From the NCBI GenBank assembly GCA_910575255.1, contig CAJTEM010000016.1:57119-121118 (forward strand): a DNA stretch of 64,000 bases, given 5' to 3'. Position numbers and translations under genes: made by a program. Of the stretch, positions 40,044 to 47,775 are shown in pieces. The notes beneath the pieces are model-generated. The model did no database searches. It was not told the origin of the DNA and was given only the letters and a program-made list of their open reading frames with translations. How positions within the stretch are numbered: position 1 is the first letter of the stretch; each line of letters starts with the position of its first letter. This stretch comes from Lachnospiraceae bacterium (lineage in GTDB: Bacteria > Bacillota > Clostridia > Lachnospirales > Lachnospiraceae).

Positions 40044-42836
40044 TTATGCCTTCTTCACCATAAAACGAACCACGCAACTGTTCCCCGGAATGCTATACTG
40101 AATAATTCCGTTCACTCCGACCACTACGGTGGCTGCAGTCACATTGCCGGCCGCATCTGTTACCAATGCCACTACCTCCTGTCCGGCTGCAAAGCTGGTT
40201 TGCTCCATCTGCGTATAGCTTCCCGCAACGGCTGCTGTTACAGAGTAAGTAACTGCCGCCCCAACCTGTTCATACGAATTCAGGTCCACGGAGACTGCCT
40301 CATTATAAGCCTGAGCTACCGTAATGCTTCCGTTGTTGATCTGCTGTTCCGCATGGATCACATTCTCGGCAAATCCATTCAGTTCACTGCTGCCGGACTG
40401 CTGTGCCACCTGAGCGCCATCTGTGTAAACCACCACATTCTGACTGACCTCTGCTCCGTTTACATTCATGGTAACCTGTTGCACGGTAGTCCCTGTCGCT
40501 GCTGTTGCCAGCAGAGAGCGGGTGGCTCCGCCGGTGCTTACTGCTGTCGTTGCCACGGAAGCATTCTGCCCGGCTGCGATCTCAATGGTGGTATTGGCAG
40601 CAGCAGAGGTAATGATATTCCCATTCACGCTTCCTGCTGCTGTCTGTGCCACTGTGCTCTCAATTGCGGCTCCTGCCGTCTGAACGGTAACCGCCTGATT
40701 CACTACAGCTGTCGTAACTGCTGCCACATTCGCCTGGTCTCGTTCCTTTGTCCCTTCTGTCACGGCTGCGGCATAGCCGGCAGTCTGTCCCTGCGCACTT
40801 CCTGCACCGGCTGTAACGGTTGCCGAAGTTGCAGCAGATGTGGCTGTACTTCCTGAGCTGCTGCCGGAAGAACTGCCAGAGGACGAGCCTCCGCCGGAAG
40901 AACTGCCTCCGGAACTGGTCCGGGAAAGCGTATAGTTTCCGTCAGCGTCAAAATCATAGTACCGGCCATTGATCGGATAATGGGTCTGATTCTTCACAGC
41001 AGCCCCGTCCTCACCAAAATACCGGGAGACTCTCTGGTTATTTTCTGTTACCGTCACAAACTCATTGGCAGCCATGATTCCCTTTTCATCAAAATAATAA
41101 TCTTTCCCGTGAATGTTCCTGTACTCATTGGTTCGGACGGTTCCATCGCTCTTTACATGACGCCAGCCATCGGCATCCTCATGCCAGCCGGCTCCGCCGC
41201 CATTGCCGTTTTCATCTGTCACAGACGCAATCCTGCCGTTCTGGATATACAGGATCCGGGATTCTTTCCATAGAATATTTCCATTCTCGTCCCTGGCTTC
41301 CTCTGTTACCTGTACATAGCCGGTATAATTATCCGGAATGGTCTGATACCCGGATACCACCAGTTTCTCGTCACCGCTGCCGTCCGCGTCCTGAACCGGG
41401 ACTCTGTTAACAATGAGATTCGACTGATCATACCAGCTGCCGGTAGATGTGATATCTGCATCTATATAAGGATTCTTTGTCAGCATTCCGTTTGCGTCCA
41501 CATACAGATTCCCCAGAATCTTTCCTTCCGGCACTTCCTTTCCCTCCAGAGTGGTACAGTACCATCTGCCGTCTTCCTGCTCGTAAAGCTTATAGGACTC
41601 ATGAATCTGTCCGGTGGCATCTGCATAGCCGGCAACCCAGGCATAGCCGTTTTCCTCTGTCGGATATCCCACACGAACCACCTGGTCTGTGACCATCAGC
41701 CCGCTTTCATTCAGGTAATAACCTTTCCCGCCGATCTCCCTGTACTGATCCGTTACAACAACGCCGTCGCCCTTTATAAAACGCCAGCCATCCGCATCTT
41801 CACGCCAGCCGATTCCGTCGCCGCTCCCAGTCTCATCCCGCTCTGTTACAATCTGGCCGTTTTTGATATATACTACCCGGGTGATCTCCCTTTGGCTGCC
41901 ATCCTCTGCTGTCTCGATCTCCTTCACATTTACATATCCGGTATAATCTTCCGGGACATGATAATTGCCTAATGTTAATTTACTGTCTCCGGTAGGATTG
42001 CCTTCCCCATCTAATTCGGGAACTCTTTCCACTGTTATATTAGAATCGGCAACCCAGCTGTCCCCTTTATTGATTTCCGCTTCCGTTTGTTGGGAGGCTT
42101 CCGCCGCTAAAGCCGCTGCCAGCTCTGTCATCTCTGGCTCTTTGGTAAGCTCAGGCAATGGCTCCGGATCTGGTTTCTCTGATTCGGGGACTTCGGCTTC
42201 TGCAGCTTCCTCGTTATTCTCCTCCCCCTCGGCCGTGTCATCGTTTTCTTCTTTTTCCAGATCTCCCTTTTCTCCTTCGGACACATTCCCGTTCTCTTCA
42301 TCCGACGCGGCGTTGTCCCCCTCTCCGGACATGTCGCTCTTCTCGTCTTCCGGTGCATCACTCTCCTCTTCGCCTGACGCACCATCTTTCTCGTCTTCAG
42401 AAGTTTCCCCTTTCTCTTCCTCAGACGTCCCTTCTTCTTCTCCAGACACGTCACCCTTCTCTTCACCGGATGTCCCGTCTTCTTCTCCGGACACGTCACC
42501 CTTCTCCTCGCCGGATGTCCCGTCCTCTTCCTCTCCGGACACGTCACCCTTCTCCTCGCCGGATGTCTCATCATCTTCTTCTCCGGACGTGCCATCCTTC
42601 TCTTCTTCCGTTCCTTCCTCCTTCGTGTTATCGGCATCCGGAGCTGCAGTTTCTGTATTGCCAGAATCACCGGATTCTGCTTCCCTGTCATTCTCTCCGG
42701 TCTGCATGCTGTCAGAACCTGTCGCTGCAGCCTCCCCAACCATCCCCCATGCACTCTCTGCCATGGCAGGAACGGCAGAATTCACGGTCATGCATGCTGC
42801 CAAGCCATAAATAAGCACTAAATTTCTTTTTCTCAT
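40044..42836 (-). CDS. Large secreted surface protein with acidic repeats and cell-wall-binding-type modules
   Basis: 930 residues from the ATG at 42836 (AAAGGG upstream). A signal peptide (RKRNLVLIYGLAACMTVNSAVPAMAES) precedes an extremely acidic repeat region (about 40-215) built of 15-16-residue units such as SGEEKGDVSGEEDGT. Two related modules follow, each with VPEDYTGYV or IPDNYTGYV, YIKNGQIV and GWREDADGWR, then EYRNIHGKDYYFDEKGIMA, the glucan/choline-binding-type aromatic repeat. A Gly/Ser linker leads to a C-terminal Ala/Thr/Val-rich domain ending VVRFMVKKA. No LPXTG or membrane anchor, so attachment would be non-covalent. The function is not recognisable; adhesion or wall association is inferred. 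Confidence 0.8.
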   Translation of the reverse strand: MRKRNLVLIYGLAACMTVNSAVPAMAESAWGMVGEAAATGSDSMQTGENDREAESGDSGNTETAAPDADNTKEEGTEEEKDGTSGEEDDETSGEEKGDVSGEEEDGTSGEEKGDVSGEEDGTSGEEKGDVSGEEEGTSEEEKGETSEDEKDGASGEEESDAPEDEKSDMSGEGDNAASDEENGNVSEGEKGDLEKEENDDTAEGEENNEEAAEAEVPESEKPDPEPLPELTKEPEMTELAAALAAEASQQTEAEINKGDSWVADSNITVERVPELDGEGNPTGDSKLTLGNYHVPEDYTGYVNVKEIETAEDGSQREITRVVYIKNGQIVTERDETGSGDGIGWREDADGWRFIKGDGVVVTDQYREIGGKGYYLNESGLMVTDQVVRVGYPTEENGYAWVAGYADATGQIHESYKLYEQEDGRWYCTTLEGKEVPEGKILGNLYVDANGMLTKNPYIDADITSTGSWYDQSNLIVNRVPVQDADGSGDEKLVVSGYQTIPDNYTGYVQVTEEARDENGNILWKESRILYIQNGRIASVTDENGNGGGAGWHEDADGWRHVKSDGTVRTNEYRNIHGKDYYFDEKGIMAANEFVTVTENNQRVSRYFGEDGAAVKNQTHYPINGRYYDFDADGNYTLSRTSSGGSSSGGGSSSGSSSGSSSGSTATSAATSATVTAGAGSAQGQTAGYAAAVTEGTKERDQANVAAVTTAVVNQAVTVQTAGAAIESTVAQTAAGSVNGNIITSAAANTTIEIAAGQNASVATTAVSTGGATRSLLATAATGTTVQQVTMNVNGAEVSQNVVVYTDGAQVAQQSGSSELNGFAENVIHAEQQINNGSITVAQAYNEAVSVDLNSYEQVGAAVTYSVTAAVAGSYTQMEQTSFAAGQEVVALVTDAAGNVTAATVVVGVNGIIQYSIPGNSCVVRFMVKKA

Positions 42837-42873
42837 CCTTTTTTCCCTTTCTTTTCTGGATTTGAATCTTTTC

Positions 42874-42910
42874 ATGCAAAATTGCATAACATGAGTAGAT
42901 ATCTACTCAT
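42874..42910. promoter_or_regulatory. Perfect 20-bp palindrome between surface-protein and XRE genes
   Basis: ATGAGTAGATATCTACTCAT (42891-42910) is a perfect palindrome. Beside it at 42874-42887 lies a second dyad, ATGCAAAATTGCAT. Both are in the gap between the divergent genes starting at 42836 and 42972. An operator for the adjacent XRE-family regulator is the simplest explanation. No clear -35/-10 pair could be fixed. Confidence 0.6.
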
Positions 42911-42971
42911 ATATTACCACCCATTTCAAAAAAAAGCAATAAACTTTAAGATAATCCTAAAGGAGATTGCC

Positions 42972-43247
42972 ATGAGGGAAGTCAATTACGGAAAGATTCA
43001 TTTGAATCTGAAGAATATTATGCAAGAACAAAACATTAGTATTAACCGGCTGGCATGCCGGGCGGAATTGCAGAGAACGCAATTAAAAGCCTATATGAAT
43101 GAGAATATCCAACGGGTCGATCTGGCTGTACTCGCCCGTCTGTGTTATGTGCTCGATTGCAGCGTTTCCGATCTCATCGAATATCAGGGGCCTGATTCCT
43201 CTGATAGTTTTTACATGAGCCAAAAAGAGGATTCAGACAAGCTATAA
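42972..43247 (+). CDS. Small XRE-family (HTH_26-type) regulator
   Basis: 91 residues from the ATG at 42972, preceded by AAAGGAG. Nearly the whole protein is a Cro/C1 HTH: KIHLNLKNIMQEQNISINRLACRAELQRTQLKAYMNENIQRVDLAVLARLCYVLDCSVSDLIEY. A short acidic tail follows. Such proteins are typically autoregulators. It is divergent from the large surface-protein gene, with a perfect palindrome between them, so control of that gene is likely. Its stop codon lies inside the terminator hairpin at 43222-43269. Confidence 0.88.
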   Translation: MREVNYGKIHLNLKNIMQEQNISINRLACRAELQRTQLKAYMNENIQRVDLAVLARLCYVLDCSVSDLIEYQGPDSSDSFYMSQKEDSDKL

Positions 43248-43269
43248 TTCTTGTCTGAATCCTCTTTTT
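43222..43269. terminator. Bidirectional terminator between XRE and aminotransferase genes
   Basis: A perfect 20-bp stem (43222-43241 with 43250-43269) flanked by AAAAA and TTTTT, serving the convergent genes. The left arm contains the end of the XRE coding sequence. Confidence 0.92.
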
Positions 43270-43305
43270 AACTCCTGCCTATCAAAACCGGCATTTTTTA
43301 CGCAA

Positions 43306-44331
43306 TTACATAATCTTCCGAATCCAGCCATCCGGAGCCTCCACGGTGCCCATCTGGATTCCCGTCAGGGTATCGTACAGTTTCTTTGTAATCTCCCCCA
43401 TCTCATCCATGCCGCTGGGGAAGCAGATCTCCTTACCATGATCCACAATCTTGCCTACCGGGGAGATCACCGCCGCTGTGCCGCACAGGCCGCACTCCGC
43501 AAAATCAGACAGCTCTGAAAGCTTCACCGGACGCTGTGTCACCTTCAGGCCCAGGTAATGCTCTGCCACATACACCAGCGAACGACGGGTGATGGACGGC
43601 AAAATGGAATTCGACTGCGGGGTCACTACCTCATGGTCTCTGGTAATGAAAAGGAAATTCGCACCCCCGGTCTCTTCCACATGAGTACGGGTTGCCGAAT
43701 CCGGGAACAAATTCTCGTCATAGCCCGCTTCATGTGCCAGAACGGAAGCATGCAGGCTCATCGCATAGTTCAGACCCGCCTTGATATGGCCGGTACCATG
43801 AGGCGCCGCACGATCAAAATCACTGACACAGAGGGTAAGCGGTTTGGCTCCCCCTTTGAAATACGGACCGACCGGAGTTCCGAACAGCCGGAACTGATAC
43901 TCCTCAGACGGTTTCACGCCGATCACCGGTCCTGACGCGAACATATACGGGCGCAGATAAAGCGTCGCCCCACTTCCATAAGGCGGTACCCACGCATAAT
44001 TGGCACGAACCACCTCATCGACTGCCTCCAGGAATCTCTCCTTCGGAAAAGGCGGCATCTCCAGCCAGGCTGCAGAATCCATCATCCGTTCTGCGTTCAG
44101 ATCCGGGCGGAAGGTAACCACACTGCCGTCAGCGGTCGTATATGCCTTCAGACCCTCAAAGCATTCCTGACAATATTGCAGAATGCCCGCACATTCATTC
44201 ATCACGATATTCGCATCCGAGGTCAGTTCCCCCTTGCCCCATTCCCCGTCCTTGTAATCAGCCACATATCGCTGATCTGTGACCATATAGCCAAAGCCGA
44301 TATTGCTCCAGTCCAGATTCTTCTTTTCCAT
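43306..44331 (-). CDS. ilvE: Branched-chain amino acid aminotransferase
   Basis: 341 residues. This PLP enzyme interconverts Leu/Ile/Val and their 2-oxo acids. The fold-type IV signature is present: QECFEGLKAY near the start, substrate arginine region YLRPYMFASGPVIGV, PLP lysine in HIKAGLNYAMSL, then ENLFPDSATRTHVEETGGANFLF and ECGLCGTAAVISPVG with the CxxC redox pair seen in the mammalian-type branch. Length fits that group. It is transcribed alone from a consensus promoter at 44373-44401. It would act with ilvC and ilvN at 59255-60842. Confidence 0.95.
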   Translation of the reverse strand: MEKKNLDWSNIGFGYMVTDQRYVADYKDGEWGKGELTSDANIVMNECAGILQYCQECFEGLKAYTTADGSVVTFRPDLNAERMMDSAAWLEMPPFPKERFLEAVDEVVRANYAWVPPYGSGATLYLRPYMFASGPVIGVKPSEEYQFRLFGTPVGPYFKGGAKPLTLCVSDFDRAAPHGTGHIKAGLNYAMSLHASVLAHEAGYDENLFPDSATRTHVEETGGANFLFITRDHEVVTPQSNSILPSITRRSLVYVAEHYLGLKVTQRPVKLSELSDFAECGLCGTAAVISPVGKIVDHGKEICFPSGMDEMGEITKKLYDTLTGIQMGTVEAPDGWIRKIM

Positions 44332-44372
44332 AATTTGCCTCCATTCGGGTAGTCCCTGATTCTTTGAGACCC

Positions 44373-44401
44373 ATTATAGACTTATTATTCGACAAAGTCA
44401 A
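44373..44401 (-). promoter_or_regulatory. Aminotransferase promoter
   Basis: TTGACT (44396-44401), a 17-base spacer and TATAAT (44373-44378) on the minus strand, about 40 bases before the start codon. Confidence 0.85.
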
Positions 44402-44439
44402 TAACCCTGTTGCCTGCACACGGTAAACGCGATAAACGC

Positions 44440-44550
44440 GTTACTATTCACAGGCAATGTCAGTTCGTATAGGAAAGGAATGTTCAGCCTTTCCCGCTGC
44501 GGCCCTCCCCTCGTTCCAAGGCGTACTTTCTGGAACCTCCCCCCGTGAAC
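44440..44550. repeat. Deleted copy of the palindromic intergenic repeat
   Basis: Starts GTTACTATTCACAGGCAATGTCAG, like copies C and E. After about 25 bases it jumps to the right arm of copies D/G (CCCGCTGCGGCCCTCCCCTC, GTTCCAAGGCGTACTTTCTG) and ends CCCCGTGAAC, 11 bases before the aspartase stop. The whole core is missing. Confidence 0.75.
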
Positions 44551-44561
44551 TCCATTCCCTC

Positions 44562-45992
44562 TTATCCTCTCAGCTTTGCCATCGGATCCTTCCCCAGGAT
44601 TCCCGGCTCTGTCATGGTATAGGGATCCAGAATGGTCTGCAGATGTTCTCTGTCCATCAGCCCTCTCTCCAGAATCAGATCCCGCACCGAACGTCCGGTC
44701 CGCAATGCCTCTTTGGCAATGTTGGAAGCCCTCTCATATCCCACATAAGGACAGATTGCCGTAATGATTCCGATACTGCTCTCCACCATCCGCCGACAGT
44801 GCTCCTCATTGGCCGTGATTCCCACAATGCAGTTATCGATCAGGGTCTTTACCGCAAAGGTCAGGGTCTCAATCGACTGAAACAGGTTATAGAAAATGAT
44901 CGGCTCAAAAGCATTCAGCTCCAGCTGGCCGGCCTCTGCTGCCATTGTGATAGTCATATCATTGCCAATGATGTTAAATGCCACCTGATTGACTACCTCC
45001 GGAATAACCGGATTGATCTTCCCCGGCATGATCGAAGATCCGTTCTGTCTGGCCGGAAGATTGATCTCACCAAAACCGGTCCTCGGCCCGGAGGACATCA
45101 GACGCAGGTCATTGGACATTTTCGAAAGGTTAATCGCACAGTTTTTTACAATACCGGACACGCTCGCATAGCTGTCCAGATTCTGTGTTGCGTCAATCAT
45201 ATCATAGGATTGCACCAGATCCTGTCCGGTCAGGGTGGACATATTCTTTACTACCCTCTTAAAATACTGTACATCTGCATTCAGTCCGGTTCCGATCGCC
45301 GTTCCTCCCAGATTCAGGCTTTTGATCTCGTCCTTTGCATTATCAAAACGCCGGATATCCCGCCGGATCGCTGACGCATAGGCATGGAATTCCTGCCCCA
45401 GGCGAATCGGCACCGCATCCTGCAGCTGGGTCCGTCCCATCTTGATCACGGAATCAAATTCCCTGGATTTCTCCATCAATGCCGCTTCCAGACGATGCAG
45501 CTGTTCCTGCGCCTTATCCATCAGCTTTAAAACCGCCATTTTTCCACAAGAGGGGAATACGTCGTTCGTGGACTGTCCGAAATTCACATGGTCATTGGGA
45601 TTGACAATGCCGTAGTCCCCCTTCTCCCCGCCCAGGATCTCAATCGCACGGTTCGCAATCACCTCATTGGCATTCATATTCAGAGAGGTTCCCGCACCGC
45701 CCTGAATCGGATCCACGATAAACTGATCATGCCACTTTCCGGAAATAATCTCATCACAGGCCTCGACAATCGCATTCGCGATCCGCTTGTCCAGCTCACC
45801 CACCTCAAAGTTGGTAATTGCCGCTGCCTTCTTGATCTGAGCCACACTGTTGATCATCTCCGGATGCATCTTCAGGCCTGTGATATAAAAATTCTCATGG
45901 GCACGAAGTGTCTGTATTCCGTAATATGCCTCTGCCGGCACTTCCTTTTCTCCGATCGCATCATGTTCCAGCCGATATTCTCTCTCTTCCAT
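44562..45992 (-). CDS. aspA: Aspartate ammonia-lyase (aspartase)
   Basis: 476 residues. It converts L-aspartate to fumarate and ammonia in the cytoplasm. Superfamily motifs: GSSIMPGKINPVIPE (the flexible signature loop with the catalytic Ser), NPNDHVNFGQSTNDVFP, KMGRTQLQDAVPIRLGQEF, and IVDPIQGGAGTSLNMNANEVIANRA. The start PAEAYYGIQTLRAHENF favours aspartase over fumarase, but the two share these features and class II fumarase remains a lesser possibility. It is divergent from a LysR regulator, with overlapping opposed promoters, suggesting LysR control. Confidence 0.92.
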   Translation of the reverse strand: MEEREYRLEHDAIGEKEVPAEAYYGIQTLRAHENFYITGLKMHPEMINSVAQIKKAAAITNFEVGELDKRIANAIVEACDEIISGKWHDQFIVDPIQGGAGTSLNMNANEVIANRAIEILGGEKGDYGIVNPNDHVNFGQSTNDVFPSCGKMAVLKLMDKAQEQLHRLEAALMEKSREFDSVIKMGRTQLQDAVPIRLGQEFHAYASAIRRDIRRFDNAKDEIKSLNLGGTAIGTGLNADVQYFKRVVKNMSTLTGQDLVQSYDMIDATQNLDSYASVSGIVKNCAINLSKMSNDLRLMSSGPRTGFGEINLPARQNGSSIMPGKINPVIPEVVNQVAFNIIGNDMTITMAAEAGQLELNAFEPIIFYNLFQSIETLTFAVKTLIDNCIVGITANEEHCRRMVESSIGIITAICPYVGYERASNIAKEALRTGRSVRDLILERGLMDREHLQTILDPYTMTEPGILGKDPMAKLRG

Positions 45993-46021
45993 TTGAATCC
46001 CTCCCCCTGGTTTTAATCTTC

Positions 46022-46058
46022 TTGACTTGAGTATAATTCTGATTTACAATATTTTCAA
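46022..46058. promoter_or_regulatory. Interleaved divergent promoters of aspA and the LysR gene
   Basis: Minus strand: TTGAAA (46053-46058), 17 bases, TATACT (46030-46035), for aspA. Plus strand: TTGACT (46022-46027), 17 bases, TACAAT (46045-46050), for LysR. The two overlap over most of their length, so only one polymerase can bind at a time, an arrangement frequent for LysR regulators and their targets. Confidence 0.75.
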
Positions 46059-46175
46059 ATACTTATCACATCATATCTGTCATAGATGTTTATTTATAAG
46101 AGGAAGGCAATGTATTCTGTCGTCCTGGCAGGTGAAGTGGCACATGCCGTTGCCATACTACAAGGAGGAACGCCT

Positions 46176-47105
46176 GTGTTTCAGGGAATGTACTATATCT
46201 ACGAGGTCTACAAGGAAATGAGCTTTTCTAAAGCTGCCAAGAATCTCTATATCAGTCAGCCCTCCTTAAGTGCTGCTGTTAAAAAGGTGGAACAGCGCAT
46301 CGGCTTTCCTGTTTTTGACCGCAGCTCCTCTCCGATTCAGCTGACCGATCTGGGGAAGGAATATATCCGTTCCATTGAGATCATCATGGATGTCGAAAAC
46401 GGCTTTCAGAATTATATACAGGATATGCAGGATATGAGAAGCGGCTCCCTGGCTATCGGCGGAACCAACCTCTTTGCCTCTTATGTGCTTCCGCCGCTTT
46501 TGTCCCGCTTCAGCGAACAGTATCCGCATATCCATGTCAACCTCGTGGAAGCCAACACCACGGAACTGACCGAGAAGCTCTTTTCCGGAAGTCTGGACCT
46601 TCTAATTGACAATCAGACCATGGATCCGGATGTTTACGGGAAACGGTTCTTTTGCGAAGAGCACCTTTTGCTGGCCGTTCCCTCTCATTTTACTTCCAAT
46701 GAGCCGATCCGCAATTATGCCCTGACTGCTTCCGATATCCGCAGCAGCCGGCATCTGAATTCCCGCATTCCGCCGATTCCGCTGGAATTCTTTCAAAACG
46801 AGCCTTTTCTTCTCCTGAAATCCGGCAACGATACCCGGACCCGGGCAGATAAAATCTGTCACAATGCTCATTTTATCCCCCAGGTCAAGCTGGAGCTGGA
46901 GCAACAGATCACTGCCTATAATCTCTCCCGGTACGGTATGGGAATCTCCTTCTGCGGAGATACCCTGATCTGTCATGTTCCGGAAGATCAGAATCTGATC
47001 TACTATAAGCTGAATAATCAGGACGCTATCCGGGACGTGAATTTCTATTTTAAAAAGAATCGGTATATGACCAAGATTATCACGGAATTTTTAAATCTGA
47101 TCTGA
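46176..47105 (+). CDS. LysR-family regulator divergent from aspA
   Basis: 309 residues if started at the GTG at 46176, which stands seven bases after AAGGAGG; earlier ATGs in frame lack a ribosome site and would add a non-family extension. The winged HTH (MYYIYEVYKEMSFSKAAKNLYISQPSLSAAVKKVEQRIG) is followed by a linker helix and a periplasmic-binding-like effector domain (LAIGGTNLFASYVLPPLLSRF onward). In this family the effector is usually a pathway metabolite. Given its position, aspartate metabolism is the likely target. The 3' gap 47106-47255 shows nothing. Confidence 0.9.
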   Translation: MFQGMYYIYEVYKEMSFSKAAKNLYISQPSLSAAVKKVEQRIGFPVFDRSSSPIQLTDLGKEYIRSIEIIMDVENGFQNYIQDMQDMRSGSLAIGGTNLFASYVLPPLLSRFSEQYPHIHVNLVEANTTELTEKLFSGSLDLLIDNQTMDPDVYGKRFFCEEHLLLAVPSHFTSNEPIRNYALTASDIRSSRHLNSRIPPIPLEFFQNEPFLLLKSGNDTRTRADKICHNAHFIPQVKLELEQQITAYNLSRYGMGISFCGDTLICHVPEDQNLIYYKLNNQDAIRDVNFYFKKNRYMTKIITEFLNLI

Positions 47106-47255
47106 ACCATCATAGACAAACAGCTATGAGAAATATAGAACGCAATTTCCGATAAGCAGAAACATCATAGATACCTGTTTTGCGAAACAGGGAGCATTCC
47201 CGGACATGATTGCCATGGAACTGCCCCCTCTTCCTGCTCCCGGCGGTCTGACCGG

Positions 47256-47717
47256 TCAGCGCAGCTTTTCTTTGTAATCCCGCTCTACCTCTCGTCTCTG
47301 ATCCTTTTTGGCAATGTCCGCCCGCTTATCATAAAGCTTCTTGCCCCGTGCCAGACCGATCTCTACCTTCACCAGGCTTCCTTTGAAATACACCTGCAGA
47401 GGCACCAAAGTCAGACCTTTTTCCCGGATTTTCCCCTCCAGCTTATGAATCTCCGAACGGTGCATCAAGAGCTTCTTCGCCCGCAGCGGATCCTTGTTGA
47501 AAATATTACCCTTTTCATAAGGATTCACATGCATGCCAAAGACATACACTTCTCCCTTTTCGATCCGCACAAAAGCCTCCTTGATGCTGCATTTCCCTGC
47601 ACGGATTGATTTGACCTCTGTGCCAAACAGCTCGATCCCGCACTCAAATTTCTCATCAATAAAATAATCATGATATGCCTTTTTATTGTTGGCAATCAGT
47701 TTGATACTGTCTTTCAA
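47256..47717 (-). CDS. smpB: SsrA-binding protein
   Basis: 153 residues, the family's usual length. SmpB escorts tmRNA into stalled ribosomes. Signatures: [61 protein letters not shown], and the basic C-terminal tail [29 protein letters not shown], which inserts into the mRNA channel. It lies 58 bases after rnr, the common Firmicutes arrangement rnr-smpB, with secG upstream. Its RNA partner, ssrA, is about 20 kb to the left. Confidence 0.97.
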   Translation of the reverse strand: MKDSIKLIANNKKAYHDYFIDEKFECGIELFGTEVKSIRAGKCSIKEAFVRIEKGEVYVFGMHVNPYEKGNIFNKDPLRAKKLLMHRSEIHKLEGKIREKGLTLVPLQVYFKGSLVKVEIGLARGKKLYDKRADIAKKDQRREVERDYKEKLR

Positions 47718-47775
47718 TGCTTCCTGGTCCTCCCTTTCCTTGCTGTATCAAAACCCTTTTCTTTGGCCGTCCGCT

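Noticed and set aside
42128..42754. Two long frames antisense or alternate to the acidic repeat region (208 and 218 codons)
   Set aside because: They are frame-shifted readings of the same GAA/GAC-rich tandem repeat, giving Arg/Pro/Lys-rich low complexity without any start signal.
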